Of a stretch of 50,159 nucleotides of DNA, positions 33,233 through 42,405 are shown in pieces. The stretch comes from Tenuifilum sp040752515. Lineage in GTDB: Bacteria; Bacteroidota; Bacteroidia; Bacteroidales; Tenuifilaceae. Under the pieces are notes generated by a model. That model did not search any database. It saw only the letters and a program-made list of their open reading frames with translations, and was not told where the DNA came from. The stretch spans positions 1-50,159 of the forward strand of contig JBFMGQ010000025.1 of assembly GCA_040752515.1 (NCBI GenBank), written 5' to 3'. The number at the start of each line of letters is the position of its first letter. Position 1 is the stretch's first letter. The position numbers were made by a program, and so were the translations under genes.

Positions 33233-33832
33233 CTAAATCCAGTGGAATCGCAGACCTAAACTGGGCATAATATACATAAAATCGGCATTTAAGCATTTGT
33301 TTAGTTTCCCATCCACAAAAAGGGTTATGTTTAGGGCCGAACGAGTGGACAGTTTAATGCCGGCAACTTTTTGCTCAATTCCAATTCGAGCAATGAAATC
33401 GGGTGAAAATGAGTTCTCATTATCCAAAGTCCTATTTCCGCCCTCAATCCCAAAGCCAAAGTATGGATTAAGCACGATGGGTATGTAAAACTTGGCATCT
33501 ATTCCATAGCGGAAACTTCCTTTTTCCCAAATCGTAGTGTTTTGCTTATCGATGAGGGAGTTTAGGAGCAATCCTTCCTTGCCTGCCCAAATGCCAATGG
33601 CTATTTTCTTGTTAATGGAAAAGTCGCTTGTGCAGATTTTGCTCAAACGGTAAAATTGAATATCAACGCCAGTTGGCTCAACAATATCGGCACCAACTCC
33701 AACTCGCCAACGGCCCGTATATTCGTTTTTTTGCTGCAACCAGTTCGTTCGTTTTTGTTGGGCATGCAATGTGTTTGATGATAACGCTATGATTATACTC
33801 AAAATGATTATGCCCAAAAAATTATACCTCAT
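33233..33832 (-). CDS. Putative outer-membrane beta-barrel protein
   Basis: The 199-residue protein has a signal peptide ending LHAQ and alternating hydrophobic/polar strands (RWRVGVGADIVEPTGVDIQFY, KFYIPIVLNPYFGFGIEGG) closing with MYIMPSLGLRFHWI, where the terminal aromatic strand suits BAM-dependent barrel insertion. It looks like a small eight-stranded barrel. No function is recognised. It is alone on its strand, convergent with valS. Confidence 0.75.
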   Translation of the reverse strand: MRYNFLGIIILSIIIALSSNTLHAQQKRTNWLQQKNEYTGRWRVGVGADIVEPTGVDIQFYRLSKICTSDFSINKKIAIGIWAGKEGLLLNSLIDKQNTTIWEKGSFRYGIDAKFYIPIVLNPYFGFGIEGGNRTLDNENSFSPDFIARIGIEQKVAGIKLSTRSALNITLFVDGKLNKCLNADFMYIMPSLGLRFHWI

Positions 33833-34290
33833 TCTGCATCAGATTTTTTAAAACTTTAAAATTGAGAAGACCATGCAATTTATAAAAATTTCGTTTAGTT
33901 GGTTTTACAGTGTTCATGTAAAGATTTATCAAAATCATTCATTCCGAACTTTCGGAATGAATGGATTTTGTTAGTGGGTTCGTCAATTAGTTTTTTTGAA
34001 TTGACGGATTTGGGGTAAACGCATCCCAAATTCTCAATTCTCTATTCTTTATTGATTAGAAATAAACCCGAATAGCTTTTCGATAACTAATGAATAGTTA
34101 AACTTAATACAGAAAAATAACAACTTTTGGCAGTTGAATATAGAATAAATACCCATAAAATACGTGATGGATTAAGTAAATTTCTACAAATGCTAAAAGT
34201 GCTATAAAATGATGTTAATAAACATAACCGCAAACGAATGCAATCTCGATTGATTTTGTAGCTTTGACAAAATTTAAAATGTAGGGACTC
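33833..34290. other. 458-base intergenic region with three successive hairpins, ahead of glutamine synthetase
   Basis: No gene is seen. Three perfect inverted repeats follow one another: CATTCATTCCGAA/TTCGGAATGAATG (33936-33963), CGTCAATT/AATTGACG (33981-34006) and TTTGGG/CCCAAA (34009-34030). The rest is A+T-rich and includes the -7-like word at 34259. The hairpins may be remnants of repeats or a regulatory leader of the synthetase gene. Confidence 0.55.
34259..34266 (+). promoter_or_regulatory. Candidate -7 promoter element of the glutamine synthetase gene
   Basis: TAGCTTTG is a full match to TAnnTTTG and lies 24 bases upstream of the start codon. Confidence 0.5.
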
Positions 34291-35796
34291 ATGAACGATT
34301 CTGAAATCCTGATGAACCCCAATGATTTGGTTCGCTATCTGAAGAAACCCGCATCGGAGTTTACCAAAAACGACATCATTCGTTACTGTGAGGAGAATGA
34401 TATAGAGATGGTTAACTTCCGCTACGTGGCCGAGGATGGGAAGCTCAAAACTTTAAACTTTGTATTATCGTCGAAGGAACACCTCGATTCTATCTTATCG
34501 GCAGGTGAGAGGGTTGATGGGAGTAGCCTATTCTCGTTTATCGAGGCTGGTAGTAGCGACCTATATGTTATACCCCGATACCGAACAGCCTTTGTGAATC
34601 CATTTGCCGATGTGCCAACCATCGATATACTCTGCTCGTTCTACGATAACACCGGTAAACCTCTCGAGAGCGCCCCTGAGAATGTTCTCCGTAAGGCACA
34701 CGACTTGTTCAAGAAGGAAACCGGAATGACTTTTAAGGCGCTTGCCGAGCTGGAGTACTACGTTATTAGCGAACGCGAAGATTTTTACCCGGGTGTTGAC
34801 CAAAAAGGTTACCATGCGTCGGAGCCCTTTGCCAAATGGGAAAATCTCAGGCGCGAAGCGCTTATCTTCATAGCACGTGCCGGAGGTAAGGTCAAGTATG
34901 GACACTCCGAGGTGGGTTGCTTTATGACCGACGAGCATCTTTATGAACAGCATGAGATAGAATTTCTACCCATGCCCGCTGAGGAAGCAGTTGAACAGCT
35001 TATAATAGCCAAGTGGATTGTCCGCATGCTTGGCTACCGTTATGGTGTAGATATTAGCTTTGCTCCAAAAATCACTGTTGGCAAGGCAGGCAGTGGTTTG
35101 CATTTCCATATGATGGTGGAAAAGGACGGCAAGAACATGATGGTTGAAAATGGTAAATTAAGCGATACTGCTAAGAAAATGGTAGCTGGCATTCTCGATG
35201 CAGCCGATGCTATTACCGCTTTTGGTAATACTATCCCCATATCGTATTTACGTCTTGTTCCTCATCAGGAAGCGCCCACCAACATTTGTTGGGGTGAGCG
35301 TAACCGCTCGGTAGTAATTCGCGTGCCGCTTGGATGGATTGGTGCTGAGCACATGGTTCAACATGCAAACCCGAACGATTGCAGCGTATACGAAGCAAAG
35401 GAAAGCAAGCAAACCGTTGAGTATCGTGTTGCCGATGGTTCGGCAAACCCTTACCTTACCGTTGCTGGCCTTATTGTTGCTGCACTCGACGGACTTCGTC
35501 GCCCCGATGCACTGGAATTGGCTGAGAAACTCTATGTTGATGTCAACATTTTTAAACCTGAGTTCAAGGAACGTCTTGCCAGCCTAAAGCAGTTACCTGC
35601 ATCGTGTTGGGAATCGGCCGAAGCCCTCGAAGCCAAAAGGCAAAAGTTTGAAAAGGACGGTATCTTCCCTCCCGGTATGATCGATTCAATAGTGGCTAAG
35701 CTTAAAGCCTATAACGATAAGGGATTAAGCGAAAAACTTTACGGAAACAACGCTGAGATTGCCAAACTGGTTGCCCAATTCTTGCATATAGCATAA
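34291..35796 (+). CDS. glnA: Glutamine synthetase (type I-like)
   Basis: The 501-residue protein has the beta-grasp domain (about 20-115, VDGSSLFSFIEAGSSDLYVIP, the Asp50 loop) and the catalytic domain with metal-binding LAELEYYVI, GCFMTDEHLYEQHEIEFLPM, GSGLHFHMMV, and the ATP/substrate motif NRSVVIRVP, then EYRVADGSANPYLTVAGLIVAAL. It joins ammonia to glutamate using ATP. It is slightly longer than E. coli GlnA; Bacteroidota commonly carry this type beside a type III enzyme. It is monocistronic, with its own -7 word and a terminator. Confidence 0.93.
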   Translation: MNDSEILMNPNDLVRYLKKPASEFTKNDIIRYCEENDIEMVNFRYVAEDGKLKTLNFVLSSKEHLDSILSAGERVDGSSLFSFIEAGSSDLYVIPRYRTAFVNPFADVPTIDILCSFYDNTGKPLESAPENVLRKAHDLFKKETGMTFKALAELEYYVISEREDFYPGVDQKGYHASEPFAKWENLRREALIFIARAGGKVKYGHSEVGCFMTDEHLYEQHEIEFLPMPAEEAVEQLIIAKWIVRMLGYRYGVDISFAPKITVGKAGSGLHFHMMVEKDGKNMMVENGKLSDTAKKMVAGILDAADAITAFGNTIPISYLRLVPHQEAPTNICWGERNRSVVIRVPLGWIGAEHMVQHANPNDCSVYEAKESKQTVEYRVADGSANPYLTVAGLIVAALDGLRRPDALELAEKLYVDVNIFKPEFKERLASLKQLPASCWESAEALEAKRQKFEKDGIFPPGMIDSIVAKLKAYNDKGLSEKLYGNNAEIAKLVAQFLHIA

Positions 35797-35814
35797 CGGT
35801 AATCAACAATAATC

Positions 35815-35844
35815 AATGCCGATCAAATTTGGTCGGCATTTTTT
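35815..35844 (+). terminator. Intrinsic terminator of the glutamine synthetase gene
   Basis: AATGCCGA (35815-35822) pairs with TCGGCATT (35833-35840), followed by a six-base T run. The run overlaps the stop codon of the convergent minus-strand gene. Confidence 0.88.
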
Positions 35845-36532
35845 ATATTCTTAAGCCAAAGCCAATGTTCAGATGCCCTGCAACGTTCACAAACCTTGCA
35901 TAGCCGCTACTGATAGGCACTTTAGCAAATGCAACTGTTGTTTTTGCCCCCAATACAAGGTAAAAGTGCTTTGACATGTCGATTAGGCGTTCAGCGCTTG
36001 CTAAAACTACAGGCCCGGTAGGATAGTAGCCCATATCCCAATCATCGGTTGAGTTTCCAAACTCAAGTCCACGAATTTTTGACTCAGGATGTGCAATTAC
36101 AAGTCCTAGCCCTGTTCTGAACCTATAATTTCCTTTTTCAATTCCGTAGTTGAAAATCAGCATGTTGAACCCGTGCGATACGTTAAATTTTTGCACTTCG
36201 GCAGTAGTGTTCTTCAGGTAAAGCTTGTGATGTATTAGTTCTGCTTCAAAAATCCTTTTCCCAACTTTTTTCCCTAACCGAATATCCCAGTAAACCGGCA
36301 AAGTGAAAGGCTCGGTTTTAAATCGGGCAGTCATTCTAATGGTTGGTAAGCCGTCCTGATAAATGGTCAGTGGCATTGATAAATTATACACACTCCCACC
36401 ACATACCTCAGCGTACCACTGGGCATTTAATCTGCCCGGTAGTATTGTGGTAAGTAAAAGTGCAATCCAAAATAATTTAAAGCCACTGTTGGAGTTGCTC
36501 GGCAATTCGTTCCGATGCTTTTCCATTGCCAT
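35843..36532 (-). CDS. Putative outer-membrane protein overlapping wecB
   Basis: The protein is up to 229 residues, with a signal-like segment (FKLFWIALLLTTILPGRLNAQ) that follows about 18 polar residues, then beta-rich sequence (TMARF, VYWDIRLGKKVGKRIFEAELIHH, RFRTGLGLVIAHP) and a terminal strand VAGHLNIGFGLRI. It looks like a small barrel. The only ATG start codons (36532, 36526) lie inside wecB, giving a 56-base overlap in another frame; a non-ATG start nearer the signal peptide is possible. The overlap suggests translational coupling with wecB. No function is recognised. Confidence 0.7.
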   Translation of the reverse strand: MAMEKHRNELPSNSNSGFKLFWIALLLTTILPGRLNAQWYAEVCGGSVYNLSMPLTIYQDGLPTIRMTARFKTEPFTLPVYWDIRLGKKVGKRIFEAELIHHKLYLKNTTAEVQKFNVSHGFNMLIFNYGIEKGNYRFRTGLGLVIAHPESKIRGLEFGNSTDDWDMGYYPTGPVVLASAERLIDMSKHFYLVLGAKTTVAFAKVPISSGYARFVNVAGHLNIGFGLRI

Positions 36533-37559
36533 ATAAATCGATATCGAAGTTCGATTTTTTGTTTACCATTTCGCTAAAGGCGTTGTAAATAGCCACGGCA
36601 TTAGCGCCTGCTAAACGATTAAAACCATGTTCAACCAGTTCTATCCATTCGGTTTGCTCGCGTAGGGTAATACAGTGTTTCCCGAAAAAGAATGCTTCCT
36701 TTTGCAGCCCACCGCTATCGGTCATCACCAGCTTGCTGTTGCTAATGAGCATAAGCATATCAAAATAGCCAACCGGTTCAATAATGGTAAATTCGGGCTT
36801 AATGCCCTTTGTATCCAGGATTTTCCGTGTGCGAGGGTGCAATGGCACCACTACACTTAACTCGCAGTTTATTTTGTTTAGGGCTTCAATGATTTGCTTA
36901 AGATTATTGGTATCATCGGTATTCTCTTGCCGGTGAATGGTTGCCAAGATAAAATCGGAACGAAGTTTGAGCCGCTCCAGAATTTTCGATGATGATTTTG
37001 CTTTATCAAGATAGAAGTAGGCTGCATCCTGCATTACGTCGCCACACTTTACAATGTGAGCCTTAAACCCCTCAAAGCCTTCGGCTTTAAGGTTAGCAAC
37101 CGCAGCATCGGTTGGGCAAAACAAAAGGTTTGATATACGATCGGTAAGTATTCGGTTAACTTCTTCGGGCATAGCCATATTGAACGAACGTAGCCCGGCC
37201 TCAACGTGAATAACACGCACATGAAGTTTTACCGCAGCAAGTGCTCCCGCCAACGTTGAGTTGGTGTCGCCATAAACCATAACGGCAGCGGGTTTTTCCT
37301 TGAGAATGATTTCTTCAACCTGCTCAAGCATTCGCCCGGTCATTGCTCCGTGGTTAAGGCTATTTACGTTTAGGTTATATGCAGGAGTTGGGATGCTCAT
37401 CTCCCTAAAAAAGACATCCGACATGTTTTCGTCGAAATGTTGGCCGGTGTGAACTATTGTTTCGGGTATTCCAAATGCCTGCAGTTGTCGGCTAACAGCC
37501 GCTGCTTTTACAAACTGTGGGCGTGCTCCCAGAACTGTAAGTAGTCCCTTTTTACTCAT
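36477..37559 (-). CDS. wecB: UDP-N-acetylglucosamine 2-epimerase (non-hydrolysing)
   Basis: The 360-residue protein has family motifs from the start: LTVLGARPQFVKAAAVSRQL, HTGQHFDENMSDVFF, VMVYGDTNSTLAGALAA, HVEAGLRSF, MPEEVNRILTDRIS, ATIHRQENTDD and TDSGGLQKEAFFFGK. It interconverts UDP-GlcNAc and UDP-ManNAc for surface polysaccharide synthesis. Its ATG overlaps the end of the upstream GT4 gene (8-base overlap), so the two are translated together. Confidence 0.95.
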   Translation of the reverse strand: MSKKGLLTVLGARPQFVKAAAVSRQLQAFGIPETIVHTGQHFDENMSDVFFREMSIPTPAYNLNVNSLNHGAMTGRMLEQVEEIILKEKPAAVMVYGDTNSTLAGALAAVKLHVRVIHVEAGLRSFNMAMPEEVNRILTDRISNLLFCPTDAAVANLKAEGFEGFKAHIVKCGDVMQDAAYFYLDKAKSSSKILERLKLRSDFILATIHRQENTDDTNNLKQIIEALNKINCELSVVVPLHPRTRKILDTKGIKPEFTIIEPVGYFDMLMLISNSKLVMTDSGGLQKEAFFFGKHCITLREQTEWIELVEHGFNRLAGANAVAIYNAFSEMVNKKSNFDIDLYGNGKASERIAEQLQQWL

Positions 37560-38871
37560 TGGTGATTTGATTTAGAATTTCGGCTAACCGGCCTGTTAGA
37601 GCCTTGCGGGAGTAATTTTCAATACCTTTGGGTTCCGGATCCAATTTGCCCTGTTCAAAAAGGTTGAAATACCGGGTAAGTGTTTGAATAGCACCATCAA
37701 CATCATCATAACCGATCACGTTGCCTGTGCCGGTTTCGCGAATGATTTCTGCCAAATCGCCATCGGTTGGTCCTATGGCAAGAATTCGTTTGCCTACGGC
37801 AAGGTATTCAAAAAACTTGCCTGTAACAATGCCCTTTGCGTTGGGTGTTTTGTTAACCGCCAGCAGAAGGACTTGAGACCTTTTTTGTAACTCCATTGCC
37901 TTACCATGTGGCAGTATGCCAAGGTATTCGAAATTACTTTCAAGGTTTAGCGATTTTATGGTGTTGGTTACCGAAATATCGATTTGGCCAGCCATTACGA
38001 TTTTAAGTTTTTGGGCAAACTCTTGGTTTGTTGAGCACATCCTGTTTAATGCTTGCCATAGAACCATGGGGTTACGGGCCGCATTCATTGTCCCAACGTA
38101 GCAAATGGTAAAGCTATTATCATTATCACTTTGAGTATCGCCATTGGGAATATCATCGGAATCAAAACCATTGGGTAGAACAAAAAGATTCTTTCCCCCT
38201 AAATCATCAAATTCTCGCTTCATCTGTTGCGATACCACCAGCACACAGTCGGCAGTTTTTATAACCTCCCGCTCAAGTTTATGGTGATACCTATCGGCAA
38301 GTTTGGTAAGCCGCAAGTCATGGTAAAAATCGATGTTGGTCCAAGGGTCCCGGAAATCGGCAAGCCATGGTATACTGCACCTACGCTTAAGCTTAAGCCC
38401 AATAAGATGCATGGAGTGAGGTGGCCCAGTGGTAACAACAGCATCAACAGGATGTTGCTTGAGGTAACGTTTCAGAAATTTTACCGATGGCCTGACCCAG
38501 AATATACGGGGGTCGGGTATCAGAATATTTCCCCGTATCCAAACCATCAACTTTGCCACCAGCCCTTTTTTACCGCTATTGTCGGCAAAACCAAGCCCCA
38601 ACCTTTTGCCCTTACGGCCTGTAAGCCATCTGTAAATGTCGTAGGGTTCCCATATCGGTCGTTTGATAACTTCGATATTCTCAGGGATATCTTTAAATAG
38701 GGAATGGTCGTCGTAAAAGGATTCAGGGTTTTCAGGGGTATAAACAATGGGTTCCCAGCCAAAATCGCGCAGATACTTTACAAACTTAAGCCAACGCTGT
38801 ACTGCCACCCCTCCCGATGGCGGCCAGTAGTATGTAACTATTAAAACCCTTTTGCGCGGTAATTGACCCAT
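37552..38871 (-). CDS. Glycosyltransferase family 4
   Basis: The start is placed at the ATG at 38871 (MGQLPRKRVLIVTYYWPPSG); the open frame upstream adds 59 residues without family character. The 439-residue product has a GT-B fold: a N-terminal domain with YYWPPSGGVAVQRWLKFVKY, a linker, and a C-terminal donor domain (CYVGTMNAARNPMVLWQAL, GKFFEYLAVGKRILAIGP, the ExF-type EYLA motif). It probably transfers a sugar in exopolysaccharide or lipopolysaccharide assembly, consistent with coupling to wecB. The sugar is unknown. Confidence 0.9.
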   Translation of the reverse strand: MGQLPRKRVLIVTYYWPPSGGVAVQRWLKFVKYLRDFGWEPIVYTPENPESFYDDHSLFKDIPENIEVIKRPIWEPYDIYRWLTGRKGKRLGLGFADNSGKKGLVAKLMVWIRGNILIPDPRIFWVRPSVKFLKRYLKQHPVDAVVTTGPPHSMHLIGLKLKRRCSIPWLADFRDPWTNIDFYHDLRLTKLADRYHHKLEREVIKTADCVLVVSQQMKREFDDLGGKNLFVLPNGFDSDDIPNGDTQSDNDNSFTICYVGTMNAARNPMVLWQALNRMCSTNQEFAQKLKIVMAGQIDISVTNTIKSLNLESNFEYLGILPHGKAMELQKRSQVLLLAVNKTPNAKGIVTGKFFEYLAVGKRILAIGPTDGDLAEIIRETGTGNVIGYDDVDGAIQTLTRYFNLFEQGKLDPEPKGIENYSRKALTGRLAEILNQITNE

Positions 38872-39079
38872 GAATTTTTTGTTAAAGATAGATAGATTAA
38901 AGAAATCAGACAAGTGATTATCATGTTGGAATGGTTCATTGAAAAAGCCTTCGTTTTTCAGAGCAACTTTTTTTGGTGTCGCTATAGAGTATGCATTGAA
39001 AATCAATTCAAAACTTTGTTTTAAACCATATAGTAATTCGACAATCAAAAAAAAGTTATTGGCCTAAATAATACGCATT

Positions 39080-42000
39080 ATGATGAAAAAATGGTTCATG
39101 TTAACCATTGCGATACTTGCAAATGTTAACCTTTTTGCACAAGAAAGCGCTAACCCCCTGTGGATGCGTTACCCAGTTATTTCGCCTGATGGGAAATTTA
39201 TAGCATTTTGCTATAAAGGCGATATTTATAAAGTTCCGGCAAACGGGGGAGAAGCCCGAATCCTAACTACAAATCCGGCTTACGATTTTATGCCGGTTTG
39301 GTCGCCCGATGGCAAAAGAATTGCCTTTGCCTCCAACAGGTTTGGCAATTTCGATATTTTTGTAATTCCTTCCGAAGGAGGTGAACCAACCCGTTTGACC
39401 TTTCACTCTGCCAACGAGTATCCAACGGCATTCACTCCCGATGCAAAAGAAATTCTGTTCAGCGCAACCATTCAGGACGATGCCAAAAATGTCCTTTTCC
39501 CCAGCGACATTCTTTCAGAACTATACATAACCCCTGTTAATGGCGGGAAAGTAAGACAGGTGCTTACAACACCCGCCGAGGGAGCAGTGTTTAGCTCCGA
39601 TGGCAGATATATTGCCTACCACGATGTTAAGGGGTATGAAGATGTCTGGAGAAAGCACCATCAATCGTCGGTAACCCGCGATATTTGGATTTACGATACA
39701 AAAACTAATACCCACAAAAAGTTAAGCTCATTTGAAGGGGAAGACCGAAATCCACTATTTTCGGCCGATGGGAAAGCCATATATTACTTATCCGAAATAA
39801 ATGGCAGCTTCAACATTGCCGAGCAGGATATCGATTTAAAAAATCCTCCTAAAGTTCTTACAAATTTTACCAAACATCCCATAAGGTTTTTATCGTTTGC
39901 TAACAATACTTTTTGCTTTCATTATAATGGCGAAATTTACACAATGCCATTAAACGGAGCCCCCAAAAAGGTTGCCATCAGTATTGCCACCGATAAAACC
40001 GAACAGGAGGTGAAATTTGAATCACTCTCAAAAGGAGCAACCGAAATGGCTGTTTCGCCCGACAGCAAAGAAGTTGCCTTTATTATAAGGGGCGATGTTT
40101 TTGTAACCTCAGCCGATCACAGCATTACCAAGCGCATTACCAGCACTCCGGAGCAAGAACGCTGGGTTAGCTTCAGCCCCGATGGGAAAAAATTACTGTA
40201 CGCATCGGAGCGCAATGGCAGTTGGAATATCTACCAAACCTCTATTTTATCGGCCGATGAACCCAATTTCACTTTGTCAACCTTGTTGAAGGAGGAACCA
40301 ATTATTACCATCCCCGAGGAAACTTTCCAACCGGCCTACTCACCCGATGGTAAAGAGGTGGCTTTTTTGAAGGAGCGTACAACGCTCTGCGTTATGAATC
40401 TCGAAACAAAACAAATCAGAACAATTCTCGACGGGAAGTACAATTACTCCTACTCCGATGGCGACCAATGGTACCAATGGTCGCCCGATGGGAAATGGTT
40501 TGTAGTTAGCTTTATGGAACTACCTTCATGGCCCGATTCCGATGTTGCTCTGGTTAAGGCCGATGGCTCAGGTCAATTCTTCAACCTGACAAAGAGCGGA
40601 TACGAAGATAGTTACCCCAAATGGATGATGGATGGCAAGGCTATCCTTTGGTTTAGCGACAAAATGGGAATGCGTAGCCATGGCTCGTGGGGTTCGCAGT
40701 TCGATGCCTATGCCATGTTCTTAACCCAGGAAGCGTATGAAGAATTCAAATTAAGCAAACCTGAATGGGAACTACTAAAGGAAAAACGTAAGAAAGATAA
40801 AGAAAAACCCAATAACGACACCAAAGAGAAATCCGAAAAGGACGACAAAAAGGATAAGAAATCAGCGCCAAGCGATAAAGGTATTGAACCACTAAAAATT
40901 GATATTGAAAATATTGATAGTCGGAAGGTTAAACTAACCATAAATTCATCGGCTCTATCCGATGCTATTTTGGTTCCCGATGGTGAAAAGTTATACTACC
41001 TGAGCCGTTTTGAGAAAGGTTACGACCTTTGGGTAACAAACCTAAAAGACAATGAGACCAAGTTGCTGGTTAAAATTGATGGATATGCCGGGAATCTTCA
41101 TATCGATAAGGATCAGAAAAATTTATTCTTACTATCTGATGGCGCTTTGATGAAGGTTGAGATTGCCACAAATAAGTTAACAACCATTAAGTTTAATGCG
41201 GAGTTTAGCATAAATTACCCCAAAGAGCGCGAATATATGTTTGAGCATATGTGGCGACAGGTGTATAAAAAGTTTTACGATTCAAACCTTCATGGAGTTG
41301 ATTGGAGTTTTTACAAGAGCGAATACTCCAGATTCTTACCTCATATCAACAATAATTTTGATTTTGCGGAGATGATGAGTGAACTCCTTGGCGAGCTTAA
41401 TGGCTCGCATACCGGATGCCGGTACAGACCGAATCCAAATAATGCCGACCAAACAGCCGTTTTGGGAGCATTATACGATTATAGCTATTCCGGTAAGGGA
41501 ATGAAAATAGTTGAGGTTTTAGATAACTCCCCCCTGATTAACTCAAAAGGGAAAGTTAAGGCTGGTGTGATTATTGAAAAGATAGATGGTGTTGATGTAG
41601 AAAGCAATACCAACTTCTTTAACTTGTTAAATCGCAAAGCAGGTAAACTTGTTTCCATTGGATTTTATAATCCGGCCAATGGAGAACATTGGACAGAAAC
41701 CGTTAAACCCATAAGTCGGCGCGAAGAGTCGGAGTTAATATACAAGCGATGGGTAAAGAGATGTAACGATGAGGTTGAGCGCCTTTCCAATGGCAGGATA
41801 GGTTACGTTCACGTTAGGGGAATGAACTCGGAAAGTTTTCGGGAGGTTTATTCCGATTTGCTTGGTAAACACAGAGGGAAAGAGGCTGTAATTGTTGATA
41901 CTCGTTTTAACGGGGGCGGTTGGCTGCACGACGATTTGGCTACTTTGCTAAATGGTAAAAGGTATGTCGATTTCGTGCCACGTGGACAACATATAGGTAG

Positions 42001-42349
42001 TGAGCCAATTGCTAAATGGTATAAGCCCTCAATTGTGCTTGTTGGTGAGGGTAACTACTCCGATGCTCATGGATTCCCATACGTTTACAAGACCTTGGGT
42101 GTTGGAAAACTATTAGGGATGCCGATACCTGGAACTATGACGGCTGTATGGTGGGAAACCCAGATTGATCCAACGCTTGTATTTGGAATACCCCAAATGG
42201 GAGTTAAGGATTTAAATGGAAAATATTTAGAGAATCAACAGCTTGTTCCGGATATACAGGTACCTATTAAACCCGAAGAAGCTGCAAATGGTATAGATAA
42301 TCAAATTAAAACTGCGGTTGAGGAATTGCTGAAGCAGTTAAGTAAATAG
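39080..42349 (+). CDS. Tricorn-like protease with propeller, PDZ and S41 domains
   Basis: The 1089-residue protein has a signal peptide (MMKKWFMLTIAILANVNLFA) and PD40/WD-like beta-propeller repeats (SPDGK(F/R)IAF motifs from about 30 to 550). A Lys/Glu/Asp-rich linker (about 565-603) leads to the tricorn core domain, a PDZ domain (about 800-890, GMKIVEVLDNSPL) and an S41 peptidase domain. The catalytic residues can be placed by comparison with tricorn: His777 in GSHTGC and Ser994 in EGNYSDAHGFPY. Tricorn degrades peptides made by the proteasome; this exported homologue probably processes peptides in the periplasm. It is divergent from the GT4 gene and single in its transcript. Confidence 0.92.
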   Translation: MMKKWFMLTIAILANVNLFAQESANPLWMRYPVISPDGKFIAFCYKGDIYKVPANGGEARILTTNPAYDFMPVWSPDGKRIAFASNRFGNFDIFVIPSEGGEPTRLTFHSANEYPTAFTPDAKEILFSATIQDDAKNVLFPSDILSELYITPVNGGKVRQVLTTPAEGAVFSSDGRYIAYHDVKGYEDVWRKHHQSSVTRDIWIYDTKTNTHKKLSSFEGEDRNPLFSADGKAIYYLSEINGSFNIAEQDIDLKNPPKVLTNFTKHPIRFLSFANNTFCFHYNGEIYTMPLNGAPKKVAISIATDKTEQEVKFESLSKGATEMAVSPDSKEVAFIIRGDVFVTSADHSITKRITSTPEQERWVSFSPDGKKLLYASERNGSWNIYQTSILSADEPNFTLSTLLKEEPIITIPEETFQPAYSPDGKEVAFLKERTTLCVMNLETKQIRTILDGKYNYSYSDGDQWYQWSPDGKWFVVSFMELPSWPDSDVALVKADGSGQFFNLTKSGYEDSYPKWMMDGKAILWFSDKMGMRSHGSWGSQFDAYAMFLTQEAYEEFKLSKPEWELLKEKRKKDKEKPNNDTKEKSEKDDKKDKKSAPSDKGIEPLKIDIENIDSRKVKLTINSSALSDAILVPDGEKLYYLSRFEKGYDLWVTNLKDNETKLLVKIDGYAGNLHIDKDQKNLFLLSDGALMKVEIATNKLTTIKFNAEFSINYPKEREYMFEHMWRQVYKKFYDSNLHGVDWSFYKSEYSRFLPHINNNFDFAEMMSELLGELNGSHTGCRYRPNPNNADQTAVLGALYDYSYSGKGMKIVEVLDNSPLINSKGKVKAGVIIEKIDGVDVESNTNFFNLLNRKAGKLVSIGFYNPANGEHWTETVKPISRREESELIYKRWVKRCNDEVERLSNGRIGYVHVRGMNSESFREVYSDLLGKHRGKEAVIVDTRFNGGGWLHDDLATLLNGKRYVDFVPRGQHIGSEPIAKWYKPSIVLVGEGNYSDAHGFPYVYKTLGVGKLLGMPIPGTMTAVWWETQIDPTLVFGIPQMGVKDLNGKYLENQQLVPDIQVPIKPEEAANGIDNQIKTAVEELLKQLSK

Positions 42350-42372
42350 GATCAGGTAATAGTAAGGATTGA

Positions 42373-42405
42373 AGAGGGTGTCGGAGTATTGACACCCTCT
42401 TTTTT
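42373..42405 (+). terminator. Intrinsic terminator of the tricorn-like gene
   Basis: A perfect 10-bp stem, AGAGGGTGTC (42373-42382) with GACACCCTCT (42391-42400), ends in TTTTTT. The tail overlaps the stop codon of the convergent carboxyltransferase gene. Confidence 0.92.

Noticed and set aside
38872..39048. 59-residue extension of the GT4 protein
   Set aside because: The GT-B fold starts at KRVLIVTYYWPP; the extension is non-family sequence in the shared upstream region.
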